A model generated the notes under the pieces. It ran no database searches. It was given only the letters and a program-made list of their open reading frames with translations, and had not been told where the DNA came from. A program made the translations under genes and the position numbers. Below are positions 54,467 to 63,415 of a stretch of 64,000 nt of DNA, one piece after another. This stretch comes from Clostridium sp. JN-9 (GTDB lineage Bacteria > Bacillota > Clostridia > Clostridiales > Clostridiaceae). Each line of letters starts with the position of its first letter. Position 1 is the stretch's first letter. The stretch is taken from NCBI RefSeq assembly GCF_004103695.1, contig NZ_CP035280.1, positions 2,666,001 to 2,730,000 of the forward strand. The letters are read 5' to 3'.

Positions 54467-54510
54467 AAAAGAAGCAGTTTTGCATTTTAGCAAAACTGCT
54501 TCTTTTTTAA
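54467..54510. terminator. bidirectional terminator after the P-type ATPase gene
   Basis: A perfect 17-bp stem AAAAGAAGCAGTTTTGC / GCAAAACTGCTTCTTTT with a 6-nt loop is followed by TT. It serves the ATPase gene and the convergent cvfB. Confidence 0.92.
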
Positions 54511-54516
54511 GCTTTT

Positions 54517-55362
54517 TTATTTAATGAGATATGTACCTGTTTCATCCTGTTTAATGAGCTGCTTTTTCATTAAACCTCCTAATGCATTTTTAAAATAGTT
54601 TTTACTTTCATGGAATACAGCTTTAATGTCTTCAGGAGAACTCTTATCATTATACTCCATAAATCCATTATGTTCTTTTAAATAATCCAATATATCATCT
54701 TGAAGCTGTGTTCTTTCTTCTTTTGGAGACTTTCTTGGAGTCAATCCTAATTTTCCATCCTCATCATATATTTTTTTAACCCTTAAGTTTAGCTTTTCAC
54801 CAGGCACAACTCTTTCAAAGTATTCATTTTTTAAAACCACACCTCTGTACTTATCATCCACAGCAACCATTATACTGCCGTTAGTCTGGAATCCATACAC
54901 CGTTGCGCTTACTTCATCTCCAATTGAGTATGGTGCATCATCCTCTAAATATCTGTCAATAAATGTTGTTGCTGCCAGTCTGTCTGTTTTGTCTACATAA
55001 ATATAAAATAAATAACTGGCCCCTACTGTAATCATATAATTTTCTTCTTTTTTGGGCACCAGAACATCTCTTTCCAGGCCAATATCAATGAAGCTTCCAA
55101 AATCAGCTTCTCCAACTACCTTTAAATATGCCATTTCTCCTACCTGTGCTAAGGGAGCCCTTAATGTTGCTACAAGTCTATCCTTGGAATCCCTATAGAT
55201 AAATGCATTTACTTCATCCTGTTCATTTAATTCCATACCGTTTAAATTGCCATTAGGAAGAAGTATATCATCACTCATATTTCCTGTACCGGCATCTAAA
55301 AACAATCCAAAATCAACTTCTCTGGCTACTTTCATTTTATTAAATTTTCCTATGTTTATCAC
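54517..55362 (-). CDS. cvfB: CvfB-family S1-domain RNA-binding protein
   Basis: The protein of about 281 residues is of the CvfB/YitL type. It has successive S1-like OB folds (KMKVAREVDFGLFLDAGTGNMSDDILLP; YLKVVGEADFGSFIDIGLERDVLVP; SIGDEVSATVYGFQTNGSIMVAVDDKYRGVVLKNEYF) and a C-terminal winged helix (QDDILDYLKEHNGFMEYNDKSSPEDIKAVF). CvfB binds RNA and affects virulence-factor expression in staphylococci; the role in clostridia is not known. The GTG at 55362 has AAGGAG eight bases before it and is preferred over the GTG at 55371. Confidence 0.88.
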   Translation of the reverse strand: MINIGKFNKMKVAREVDFGLFLDAGTGNMSDDILLPNGNLNGMELNEQDEVNAFIYRDSKDRLVATLRAPLAQVGEMAYLKVVGEADFGSFIDIGLERDVLVPKKEENYMITVGASYLFYIYVDKTDRLAATTFIDRYLEDDAPYSIGDEVSATVYGFQTNGSIMVAVDDKYRGVVLKNEYFERVVPGEKLNLRVKKIYDEDGKLGLTPRKSPKEERTQLQDDILDYLKEHNGFMEYNDKSSPEDIKAVFHESKNYFKNALGGLMKKQLIKQDETGTYLIK

Positions 55363-55413
55363 TGTTATCACTCCTTATTGCTTTACTATATTATTACCAA
55401 TTACAATACAATT

Positions 55414-55917
55414 TTATTTATATTCTTTAGATAGATGTACATAATGAATAGCATTATCCATATTTGCTTTAATTTCACCTTCAGTTAAGTTTCTTATTAC
55501 TTTTGCAGGAGAACCCATACATAGAACACCTGATGGTATTTTTTTATTGTGTGTTACAAGGCTTCCTGCTCCTATAATTGTATTTTCTCCTATTTCTGCT
55601 CCATCTAAAATAATTGAACCCATGCCTATTAAACAATTATCATGAATTTTGCAGCCATGAAGAACCACATTATGACCTATTGTAACATTATCTCCTATGT
55701 CTGTGGCAGGACCGCTGCGATAAACATGAATTGTTGAATTATCCTGTATGTTAGTGCCCTTACCTATAAATATTTTGTTCACATCTGCTCTTACAACAGC
55801 ACCAAACCATATGCTTGAATCCTCACCTAATGTTAAATCTCCTATAACCTGAGCATTTTCAGCTATGAAGCAGCTTTCGCTTATGCATGGCTTTTTTCCT
55901 TTAAAATTTATAATCAT
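55414..55917 (-). CDS. gamma-carbonic anhydrase family protein (hexapeptide repeat)
   Basis: The 167-residue protein is a left-handed beta-helix with hexapeptide repeats (AENAQVIGDLTLGEDSSIWFGAVVRADVNKIFIGKGTNIQDNSTIHV). The three zinc-ligand histidines expected for gamma-CAs are in TIHVYRSG, TIGHNVVLHGC and the neighbouring turn, and GMGSIILDGAEIGENTIIGAGSLV follows. It is cytoplasmic and trimeric in the family. Many bacterial members (YrdA/PaaY-like) have weak or unproven carbonic anhydrase activity. AAGGTGA ribosome site; stands alone. Confidence 0.9.
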   Translation of the reverse strand: MIINFKGKKPCISESCFIAENAQVIGDLTLGEDSSIWFGAVVRADVNKIFIGKGTNIQDNSTIHVYRSGPATDIGDNVTIGHNVVLHGCKIHDNCLIGMGSIILDGAEIGENTIIGAGSLVTHNKKIPSGVLCMGSPAKVIRNLTEGEIKANMDNAIHYVHLSKEYK

Positions 55918-55982
55918 AAAAATTCACCTTATTATTTATTTATTTTATATCTGTATTATAAGTCTAATAGCAATAAATGACA

Positions 55983-56027
55983 ATAAAAATAATGGTTACC
56001 GCATTTTGCAGTAACCATTATTTTTAT
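55983..56027 (-). terminator. terminator of the BFD-like ferredoxin gene
   Basis: A perfect 17-bp stem ATAAAAATAATGGTTAC / GTAACCATTATTTTTAT with an 11-nt loop overlaps the stop codon of the small gene at 56024. Confidence 0.88.
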
Positions 56028-56233
56028 AAAGAATTTTTTAATAGTTCTTCTATTTTAGGGGTGCATCTTCTCCCCTTGCAGGATCCTGACCCTGCACCTG
56101 TTGCTTTTCTTACCTGCTCTACTGTCCTTGCTCCGTTTTGTATAGCCTTTTTCATAGTTGCTCTTGATATTCCTCTGCATAAGCAGACTTTTGTCAATTT
56201 ATCTAATACTTCATTATTTAAGTTTTGTTCCAT
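56024..56233 (-). CDS. BFD-like [2Fe-2S]-binding protein
   Basis: The 69-residue protein matches the Fer2_BFD domain: cysteines in KVCLCRGISRATMKKAIQNGARTVEQVRKATGAGSGSCKGRRCTPKI give the CxC...CxxxxC pattern that holds a [2Fe-2S] cluster. In other bacteria such domains take part in iron release from bacterioferritin, or form a domain of nitrite/sulfite reductases or glycerol-3-phosphate dehydrogenases. As a free protein in clostridia its partner is unknown. GGAGG lies about 12 bases before ATG. Confidence 0.87.
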   Translation of the reverse strand: MEQNLNNEVLDKLTKVCLCRGISRATMKKAIQNGARTVEQVRKATGAGSGSCKGRRCTPKIEELLKNSL

Positions 56234-56399
56234 TATTAAAATTTTCCTCCTATATATGGATTAATAATCATTCTACATTACATGGTAATATTTATTTTTT
56301 AAAAGTCAATACTTATTTTTTTCAATAATTAGTTGTATATTAGAAAGTAATGGTGTAAAAATTGAAAATATAGCTATTATGTGAAGGTTACTCAATATT

Positions 56400-56451
56400 A
56401 CTACATATTGTAGTTTTAATATTTACACTGTACTACATATGGTAGTATAAT
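56400..56451 (+). promoter_or_regulatory. paired NrdR boxes and promoter of nrdJ
   Basis: Two near-identical palindromes, ACTACATATTGTAGT (56400-56414) and ACTACATATGGTAGT (56432-56446), are 32 bp apart centre to centre, three helical turns. This is the tandem arrangement and sequence type of NrdR boxes. A promoter TTTACA (56422-56427), 18 bp, TATAAT (56446-56451) overlaps the second box, so NrdR binding should block it. Confidence 0.82.
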
Positions 56452-56518
56452 TTACTTATGTTAATTATATACTTTAATAAAAACTAGATTTTGAATTATT
56501 TAATTTAGGAGGAAATGC

Positions 56519-59500
56519 ATGAAATCGCTAGATAAATTATTTGTAAGATATTTTACAAAGGAATTGGAAAAGGACACATCTAAAACTGTATATGACTTAT
56601 TTAAGTGGAAAACCGTAGACGTTTTTCTAAAGGATCATAAAACAGGTAAAGTACTTGTGGACATGAAGAACCTGGAGTTTCCGGAACACTATTCTCAAAA
56701 TGCCTGTGATATTATTGCCTCAAAGTATTTTAGAAGAGCCGGGGTTCCAAATAAATTAGGTTATGAAAACAGTATGAAAATGCTTGCCCACAGAATGGTG
56801 GACTTTTGGGCAGCTTCCCTAATGGATGAAGGGCTTATAGAAAATGAAGATGAAAAGTCAATTTTTTATGACGAAATGGTATATGCATTATTAGCTCAAA
56901 TGTATGCTCCTAACTCCCCACAATGGTTCAACACTGGCCTTAAAAGAAGCTATGATATCAAGGGAATGCCCCAAGGGAATTTTTATTATGATGAAAATCT
57001 AAAATCAGTTGTAGAAAGTAAGGATACATACTCAAGAACTCAGGCTTCAGCTTGTTTTATATTGTCCATTGAGGACAAATTATTAGGCCCTCATTCTATT
57101 TCTGAACAATTTATCACTGAAACAAAATTGTTTAAGGGTGGATCTGGTACTGGCTCTAATTTTTCAAATATAAGAGCAAAGGGAGAAAAACTTTCCGGCG
57201 GAGGGGTTTCTTCAGGTTTAATGAGCTTTTTAAAAGCTTTGGATAGGAATGCAGGGGCCATAAAGTCAGGTGGTACAACCAGACGTGCTGCCAAAATGGT
57301 CTGCCTGGACATTGATCACCCTGAAATAAAGGATTTTATAACCTGGAAGGCAAATGAAGAAAAAAAAGTAAGAGCTCTTGGAAAAATGGGCTATAATACT
57401 GATTTTGACGGTGAAGCTTATGAAACTGTATCAGGTCAGAACAGTAACAATTCCATAAGATTTTCTGATGAATTTATGAATAAAGTAGCTAATTTAGATA
57501 AAAATGAAGATGAAGAAATTGTTTTAAAAGGCAGAGTAGATAAAAAAGTTAATACATCAGTAAAGGTTAAAGATCTTTGGGATACATTTAATATTTCTGC
57601 ATGGCAGTGCGCCGATCCTGCGCCTCAGTTCATAGATACATTCAATGCATGGCATACATGTCCTGCTGGAGAAGACGGCGTATATAATGCCAAATATAAT
57701 AAAATAAACTCCACAAATCCATGCGGTGAATATGCATTTTTGGATGATACTTCATGTAATCTGGCTTCTATAAATGTTTATAAATTTTACAATTTTGCCG
57801 AAAAGTCCTTTGATGTAAAAGCATATCTGCACGTTATTGGATTAGTTCAGTTAATATTGGAAAGCTCAATACACTGGGGTCAGTTTCCAACCAAAGATAT
57901 TGCACGTAAAACATATATGTTTAGAACAACAGGACTAGGTATCTCAAATTTAGCATCACTTTTTATGGTTATGGGATTCCCATATGATTCTGATGAAGCA
58001 AGAGCACTTGCAGCTTCACTTGCAGGTATTTTAACTGGATATTCATATTATGTATCTGCACTGATGGCAGAGAAAATCGGTACATTTGAAAAGTTTGAAA
58101 CAAACAAGAAATATATGATGAGAGTTATAAGAAATCATGCAAGAGCTGCCGGCGTTACTTCAAGGGATGTTAAAAATATAATAAAAGGTTCTTTCCAAGA
58201 TTCATTTGAGGGACTAAATTACAAGCCTATGACAGTTAATCATGATTTATTAAACAAACTAGGTCTTGGCGAAATTAGTGAAACATTGAAAAAAAGCTGG
58301 ATAAACGCCTTGGACAATGGTGATAAATTTGGATATAGAAATGCTCAGGTAACTGTAATGGCTCCAACAGGAACCATATCATTTGCCATGGACTGTGGAG
58401 CAACTTCAATTGAACCTTTTTTCAGTCATATTGTTTATAAAAAACTATCTGGCGGTGGATTTATGACCATAATAAATCCTGTTATGGAATTAGCTTTAAA
58501 GAACTTAAACTATAGTGATGATGAAATAAGTGACATACTGGAATATGTTTTAAGAAAAGAAAAGGTAGAGGAAAACGGCTATGAATATGAGAAAGTAATA
58601 GACGGTAAATTAGAGGGTGCGCCACATTTAAAAAAAGAGCATCTTCCTATTTTTGATACGGCCAATAAATGTGGAACAGGTGAAAGATTTATTGCAGCTA
58701 TGGGTCATGTATTAATGGTTGCTTCAATTACACCACTTATATCCGGAGCTGTTTCTAAAACTGTAAATCTGCCAAAAACAGCAACAGTGGATGATTTTAA
58801 GAAGGTGGTATTATCCTCATGGAAACTTGGCATAAAGGGAATAACTTTATATAGAGATGGTTCAAAGGCAAGTCAGCCTCTAAACATAAATTTATCAAAT
58901 GATATTGATTTAAAGCTTGAGGATCTACCCTATGACAAGCTTTTAGCTAAAGCTAAGGAACTTCAGAAGGGTTACAAATATTCAGAAAGGGAGAAGCCTG
59001 TTGGTATTAGAAAAGGTACCACACATCCTGCACAAATTGAGGATGTTAAAATATACACTACAGTTAACAGAAGAGAAAATGGCGAGATTTCAGAAATTTA
59101 TATAACTACTGACAGAGAAGGTACAATTATAACAGGACTGCTTAACTCACTTTCTAAAGCACTGTCAGTAATGCTTCAGTATCATGTTCCACCAAAAGAC
59201 ATTGCCAGAATGCTGCGGGGACAAAAGTATGAACCATATGGCTTTGTACAAAAGCATCCTTATATAAAGTATGTTTCTTCTATTTCAGACCTGGTAAGTA
59301 AAATTATTGATATAGAAACAGGAGATTACAGCAGATGCCAGGTAAAACCTGAAAACTACTGTGATCCCGATTCAGCCCCAGACCAGGCTGCTGCTATTGA
59401 AGAATCATTAGCCTCTGGTAACCAATTAAGCAAGGACATGGAGCCAATAAAAGTTGAAGATGTAGACAATAATATTAAAGGTGAACGGGTATATGGAAGT

Positions 59501-59590
59501 ACATGCCCCAACTGCTCCTCCACAAGAATGGTAAGAAACGGAACCTGCATGGTATGCCTTGACTGCGGATCAACAACTGGATGCTCGTAA
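56519..59590 (+). CDS. nrdJ: adenosylcobalamin-dependent (class II) ribonucleotide reductase
   Basis: The 1023-residue enzyme reduces ribonucleotides to deoxyribonucleotides with a B12-derived radical and does not need oxygen. It has YAPNSPQWFNTG, ASACFILSIED, the finger loop NPCGEYAFLDDTSCNLASINVYKF with the radical cysteine, and MAPTGTISFAMDCGATSIEP. The N-terminal extension is NrdJ-like, and the C-terminus ends in a zinc-ribbon with reducing cysteines (GSTCPNCSSTRMVRNGTCMVCLDCGSTTGCS). AGGAGG site six bases before ATG. NrdR boxes sit upstream; no nrdD or nrdAB is in the window. Confidence 0.95.
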   Translation: MKSLDKLFVRYFTKELEKDTSKTVYDLFKWKTVDVFLKDHKTGKVLVDMKNLEFPEHYSQNACDIIASKYFRRAGVPNKLGYENSMKMLAHRMVDFWAASLMDEGLIENEDEKSIFYDEMVYALLAQMYAPNSPQWFNTGLKRSYDIKGMPQGNFYYDENLKSVVESKDTYSRTQASACFILSIEDKLLGPHSISEQFITETKLFKGGSGTGSNFSNIRAKGEKLSGGGVSSGLMSFLKALDRNAGAIKSGGTTRRAAKMVCLDIDHPEIKDFITWKANEEKKVRALGKMGYNTDFDGEAYETVSGQNSNNSIRFSDEFMNKVANLDKNEDEEIVLKGRVDKKVNTSVKVKDLWDTFNISAWQCADPAPQFIDTFNAWHTCPAGEDGVYNAKYNKINSTNPCGEYAFLDDTSCNLASINVYKFYNFAEKSFDVKAYLHVIGLVQLILESSIHWGQFPTKDIARKTYMFRTTGLGISNLASLFMVMGFPYDSDEARALAASLAGILTGYSYYVSALMAEKIGTFEKFETNKKYMMRVIRNHARAAGVTSRDVKNIIKGSFQDSFEGLNYKPMTVNHDLLNKLGLGEISETLKKSWINALDNGDKFGYRNAQVTVMAPTGTISFAMDCGATSIEPFFSHIVYKKLSGGGFMTIINPVMELALKNLNYSDDEISDILEYVLRKEKVEENGYEYEKVIDGKLEGAPHLKKEHLPIFDTANKCGTGERFIAAMGHVLMVASITPLISGAVSKTVNLPKTATVDDFKKVVLSSWKLGIKGITLYRDGSKASQPLNINLSNDIDLKLEDLPYDKLLAKAKELQKGYKYSEREKPVGIRKGTTHPAQIEDVKIYTTVNRRENGEISEIYITTDREGTIITGLLNSLSKALSVMLQYHVPPKDIARMLRGQKYEPYGFVQKHPYIKYVSSISDLVSKIIDIETGDYSRCQVKPENYCDPDSAPDQAAAIEESLASGNQLSKDMEPIKVEDVDNNIKGERVYGSTCPNCSSTRMVRNGTCMVCLDCGSTTGCS

Positions 59591-59596
59591 AACTAT

Positions 59597-59756
59597 GCTG
59601 CATTTATTTAGTACATCTTTTGTGTGGAATGCAGCTGTTCTGCAGAGAGAACACAACTATAGATGTACTTTAAATGCAGCTTAGTTAGTATTTCGTCATG
59701 ACTTATCGCCAGTACATCTTTTGTGTGGAATGCATCTTAGTTAGTATTTCGTCATG
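59597..59756. repeat. long inverted repeat with a partly deleted tandem copy
   Basis: Arms at 59597-59618 and 59661-59680 (GCTGCATTTA..AGTACATCT against AGATGTACTTTAAATGCAGC) form a stem of about 20 bp around a smaller hairpin TGTTCT-gcagag-AGAACA (59637-59654). The 24 bp at 59610-59633 recur at 59711-59734, and the 21 bp at 59680-59700 recur at 59736-59756, so the second copy looks like the first with its middle removed at an AATGCA repeat. The unit lies directly after nrdJ and may also end its transcript. Confidence 0.72.
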
Positions 59757-59791
59757 GTAAAATATAGTATAATTACAATTATAAGGGGCTG

Positions 59792-59821
59792 TTGCATTAG
59801 CAGTTAAAACTGCTGGTGCAA
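59792..59821. repeat. short palindromic unit
   Basis: TTGCATTAGCAGTT / AACTGCTGGTGCAA with a 2-nt loop. The related but degenerate unit lies at 44548-44575, each time next to AAAGATT heptamers and an IS1595-like end. Confidence 0.65.
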
Positions 59822-59853
59822 TACTCCTCCTTTAATCTTTCCTTCTTTAGGTA

Positions 59854-60575
59854 TATGGCTCTTTTATTCAATAGTGTTGATAAAGTAACAAACTCCCGTT
59901 AGGGACAGGCTAATTAAAACATATTTCAGCATTTCTCATATTTATATATGTATTTTCCATATTAATTTTACTTATTGCTTCTATAAATTTATTTATCGCA
60001 GATAAGATATTATTAAAATTACCGTTCTTTAATAATTTGAATAAGCTTAAATAATTATTTAAATACTTTGTTGCTACTCCTCTAAAACGGTACATCCATT
60101 CCATGCAGTCACATCTATATTTTACTGCTTCAGAGCTATTATCAAGGTATTTATTTATCTCCCTTATTTTCTTTCTCTTAAAGAACAAGGCAAAAAAGCT
60201 TTTCGGCCTTGAGATTGCCTGCCTATTTTTATTTAATATTTTTCCAATATAATTTTCCATATCCATTGCATTCATACGTCCTGTGCCAACTGCCCTGGAA
60301 TAAATATTTTTATGTGAATCCAATGCTGTAATAACGCAGACTTTATTATTGCTGATATTAATGTAACTTACGCTTTGATCATGTACTCTTTTTTTATTAT
60401 CTAATAAAACTATAATTGAAACCATTTTTAGTTATTAAAACTTATGATTCACTTAATCAATTGAGTTTTTGGTTTTTCTGCAAAGAAAAACTACCTTATT
60501 TAATCTTTGTTCTTTAATCTTTGTTCTTTTGCTAAAGTCCTATTCACATCAACATTATTATTTAAAAGAGCCATA
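59854..60575 (-). mobile_element. IS1595-like element, non-autonomous, with both ends
   Basis: Terminal inverted repeats share TATGGCTCTTTTA and continue with AATA-TGTTGAT-type similarity (59854 side and 60575 side). Inside are a truncated transposase frame, AAAGATT heptamers and the TTTTTCTTTGCAGAAAAA hairpin. No matching target duplication is seen. It is the better preserved relative of the copy at 13949-14309. The adjacent 60576-60636 also recurs, inverted, at 44412-44475. The spacer 60640-60746 has only the promoter of the next gene. Confidence 0.7.
59910..60425 (-). pseudogene. truncated IS1595-like transposase
   Basis: The 171-codon frame reads ISNNKVCVITALDSHKNIYSRAVGTGRMNAMDMENYIG, which fits the part of ISXO2/IS1595 transposases just after the first catalytic Asp, and then MEWMYRFRGVATKYLNNYLSLFKLL at the C-terminus. 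The zinc ribbon and first catalytic residue are missing. The middle (NRQAISRPKSFFALFFKRKKIREINKYLDNSSEA) does not show the expected second Asp and the histidine-rich region. The protein is unlikely to be active; the frame itself is open, so the decay may be by deletion and not point mutation. Confidence 0.65.
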
Positions 60576-60746
60576 GGTGTCTGTTAGAAAATAAATATCT
60601 AATCACCGCAGCAGTCCCAAAAATCCTTGAGGATTGGATATTTTAAATGATGTAACATACTTCTATATATTGAAATATATGACACCACATGGTAAAATAC
60701 ACATATATTTAGCTAAGTAAATTAAAAAAAATTGGAGGGAATTTAA

Positions 60747-61211
60747 TTGAGAAAAAAACAAATAATTATCACAATTCTTTTCATGATAATTATTACGTGC
60801 CTTGCTTTATATTTTCAATGGGCGGAATTTTACAAAGGGTATAGTCTATCAAATTTTAATTATTTCATTTCAATAACATTTTTATTAATATGGGCAATAT
60901 TTAGCTTCTATTGGGGACTAATTCAAGAAAAAAAATATAAGAGATTTATTATGATATATTGGGGCGGAAATATCATTATATCTATCATTATTTGGATTTT
61001 TGCTAGCAATAAACTCATTCAATCATTGTTATTTCCATTTTATATCTGGTACGTTGGACCATTATATGGGTTTAAACATATGCTGTTAAACATAGATGTA
61101 CAAGAGTTAATACTAATAACATCACCATTAGGTATGTTATCCAGTTTTATAGGATATTGGCTTGGCAGCTGGGTATCAAAATTTTCCGAAAGTAAAATCT
61201 CCAATACATAA
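60747..61211 (+). CDS. small membrane protein of unknown function
   Basis: This 154-residue protein has four or more hydrophobic helices (IIITILFMIIITCLALYF; YFISITFLLIWAIFSFYW; FIMIYWGGNIIISIIIWIF; ELILITSPLGMLSSFIGYWLGSWV). I recognise no family. It starts at TTG with GGAGGGA six to eight bases before it. It is flanked by the IS1595-like element and a strong terminator and is a single gene. Confidence 0.7.
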   Translation: MRKKQIIITILFMIIITCLALYFQWAEFYKGYSLSNFNYFISITFLLIWAIFSFYWGLIQEKKYKRFIMIYWGGNIIISIIIWIFASNKLIQSLLFPFYIWYVGPLYGFKHMLLNIDVQELILITSPLGMLSSFIGYWLGSWVSKFSESKISNT

Positions 61212-61231
61212 CAAAAAGCATCATAAGAAAA

Positions 61232-61283
61232 AATACCCAATAGATCAATAAATACAAATTCATTTTATTATCTATTGGGTATT
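61232..61283. terminator. bidirectional terminator between the small membrane gene and map
   Basis: AATACCCAATAGAT / ATCTATTGGGTATT is a perfect 14-bp stem with a 24-nt loop. The A-rich left flank gives a U-tract on the minus strand for map. Confidence 0.78.
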
Positions 61284-61316
61284 AGTAATTATATGACCTA
61301 TTTAATACAGGATCTA

Positions 61317-62066
61317 TTAATCCTGTTCGGTTAGAACCAATGGACCATCCTTAGTAATAGCAAGTGTATGCTCATATTGAGCTGACAGGCTTCCATCTAA
61401 AGTTCTGGCTGTCCATCCGTTATTATCAATTTTTAATCTAAAAGAACCAGCATTAATCATGGGTTCAATGGTGAATACCATTCCTTCACAGAGTTTTATT
61501 CCTCTGTTTGGAGAACCAAAGTGAAGTACCTCTGGGTCTTCATGCATACTTTGGCCTATACCATGTCCTGTGAAATCACGTACAACGGAAAATCCGTGAG
61601 ACTCAGCGTGAACCTGAATTGCATGTGAAACATCACCAAGCCTGTTTCCAATAACAGCTTTCTCAATACCTATATAAAGACATTCTTTTGTTACCTTAAG
61701 GAGATCTTCAGCTTGTTTGGATATTTTACCTACTGGATAAGACCAGGCAGAATCAGCCATCCATCCATTGAGATTTACAACCATATCAATTGTAACAATA
61801 TCACCCTCATGGAGATGAGTATGGCTTGGGAATCCATGGCATATTTCATCGTTCACAGATGCACAGGTTGCGTAGGGATATCCCTCAAAACCCTTTTGCT
61901 CTGCTATTGCTCCATGAGATCGTATAAAGTCATCTGCAAATTTATCAATTTGCAGAGTGGATATACCAGGACGGATTATCTTTCTAAGTTCTCTATGGCA
62001 TGCAGTTAATATTTTACCTGCCTCAGCCATGTTATTAATTTGTTCTTGATTTTTAATTATAATCAA
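61317..62066 (-). CDS. map: type I methionine aminopeptidase
   Basis: The 249-residue enzyme removes the initiator methionine. Metal ligands are visible: DMVVNLNGWMADSAW, the His of TGHGIGQSMHEDP, and Glu in FTIEPMI and SAQYEHTLAIT. A conserved His lies in EICHGFPS. The frame starts at TTG (LIIIKNQEQINNMAEAGKI) behind AAGGGTG. It is a single gene here, away from the ribosomal cluster where a second map copy often lies (adk-map-infA), so this may be a paralogue. Confidence 0.94.
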   Translation of the reverse strand: MIIIKNQEQINNMAEAGKILTACHRELRKIIRPGISTLQIDKFADDFIRSHGAIAEQKGFEGYPYATCASVNDEICHGFPSHTHLHEGDIVTIDMVVNLNGWMADSAWSYPVGKISKQAEDLLKVTKECLYIGIEKAVIGNRLGDVSHAIQVHAESHGFSVVRDFTGHGIGQSMHEDPEVLHFGSPNRGIKLCEGMVFTIEPMINAGSFRLKIDNNGWTARTLDGSLSAQYEHTLAITKDGPLVLTEQD

Positions 62067-62194
62067 TGTATATCACCCTTTGCATTTAAAAATTATATTT
62101 ACATATATACTTTACCACTTCTGAATTATCAATTAAACATATTTCTTAATAGTGAAAAATGACCCCCATATTATAAAGGAATCATCTTCTTAAT

Positions 62195-62551
62195 TTAATC
62201 TTTTTTATGTTGATTTTTAACTCTGTTTGGTTTTGCTTTTGGTTTAATAACATAATCGTCTTTTTTGTTTACTTTTCTGTTTCCTCCAAGCCCGGACAAA
62301 TCCATAAACCATAAAAACAAGATAATAAAAACTCCTGATTGTATAACCTGCCAGATTGTACCCTCCATATTATATTTATAATATCCTGCAATAAGAGATG
62401 GTACAAAAAATATGGCTATACCAACAGCTAAAACAACCCATTTATTTGGTTTAAATCTGTAAAGTACATATTTTCTCAAAATATTATATGCAATTAGCAA
62501 AACTGTTGCATATATTACTACTCTTAAAACAAATGTTAACCAAGTAGGCAT
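62195..62551 (-). CDS. small membrane protein of unknown function
   Basis: This 118-residue protein has three likely helices (FVLRVVIYATVLLIAYNIL; WVVLAVGIAIFFVPSLIAGYY; IWQVIQSGVFIILFLWFMDL) and a basic cytoplasmic tail (GGNRKVNKKDDYVIKPKAKPNRVKNQHKKD). I do not recognise a family with confidence. GAGGGGG ribosome site. It lies downstream of and divergent from the Lrp-type regulator. Confidence 0.7.
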   Translation of the reverse strand: MPTWLTFVLRVVIYATVLLIAYNILRKYVLYRFKPNKWVVLAVGIAIFFVPSLIAGYYKYNMEGTIWQVIQSGVFIILFLWFMDLSGLGGNRKVNKKDDYVIKPKAKPNRVKNQHKKD

Positions 62552-62748
62552 AATTATTTTTCCCCCTCATAACTTAATTTATCTATAGACATTTACTTTC
62601 TATATATTTATTATTATATATTTTATGTAATATATCAATACCTTATTTAATATCCATTTTTTGTTATATCAATTTAAAAATAATTGAATTATTATTATTT
62701 TGATAAAAAATTTGCTATTTAATTATAAGCATGATAAAATATACGTGT

Positions 62749-62762
62749 TGAAAACGTTTAGA
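62749..62762. promoter_or_regulatory. possible CcpA (cre) site upstream of the Lrp-type gene
   Basis: TGAAAACGTTTAGA matches TGWAANCGNTNWCA at all but one position. It lies just after a TAAAAT -10-like element, in a good place for repression. Single-site matches like this are often accidental. Confidence 0.35.
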
Positions 62763-62805
62763 AATGCTATCATGACAACTATACTTTATTTTAGGAGTGA
62801 TTTTT

Positions 62806-63270
62806 ATGAATTTATGCATAAGTGGATTAGATGAACTTGATCTTCAGATATTGGATATTTTAATTAAGGATTCCCGTACCCCATATTTAGAGATTGCCAG
62901 GAACTGCCACGTCAGCGGGGGAACTATACATGTAAGAATGAAAAAGATGCAGGATATGGGAATAATAAAGGGAACTAAACTTATTGTTGATAACTCTAAA
63001 TTAGGATATGATATTTGCTGCTTTATAGGAATTTATTTAGATAAATCATCATCATTTACAAATGTCCTTGCTCATATGAAAGCAATTAAAGAAGTAGTTG
63101 AATTACATTATACCACTGGGGATTATTCATTATTTGTGAAAATACTATGTAAAAACATGTCTGATCTTCAAAACTTACTTATGACTAAAATACAGACTAT
63201 TGATGGAATACAAAGAACAAATACATTCATTTCTTTATATCAGCCTATTGATAGAAATATTGAACTTTAA
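62806..63270 (+). CDS. Lrp/AsnC-family transcriptional regulator
   Basis: The protein of about 154 residues has an N-terminal HTH (LDELDLQILDILIKDSRTPYLEIARNCHVSGGTIHVRMKKMQDMGIIKGTKLIVD) and a C-terminal RAM ligand-binding fold (CCFIGIYLDKSSSF..VVELHYTTGDYSLFVKILCKNMSDLQNLLMTKIQTIDGIQRTNTFISL). Such proteins sense amino acids as octamers. The ATG at 62806 has AGGAG eight bases before it and is preferred over the GTG at 62797. No adjacent amino acid gene points to the ligand. Confidence 0.9.
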   Translation: MNLCISGLDELDLQILDILIKDSRTPYLEIARNCHVSGGTIHVRMKKMQDMGIIKGTKLIVDNSKLGYDICCFIGIYLDKSSSFTNVLAHMKAIKEVVELHYTTGDYSLFVKILCKNMSDLQNLLMTKIQTIDGIQRTNTFISLYQPIDRNIEL

Positions 63271-63415
63271 ATTATATTTATACATAATAAAAGAGGGAAG
63301 CATATGTTTCCCTTTTTTATTATATATTTTTCTAAAATAATTTTACAAATTACTTATATTTTATATAAAAATGTCAATAATAATGGTATAAGCTTTGAAA
63401 GGAGATGTAATTTTA

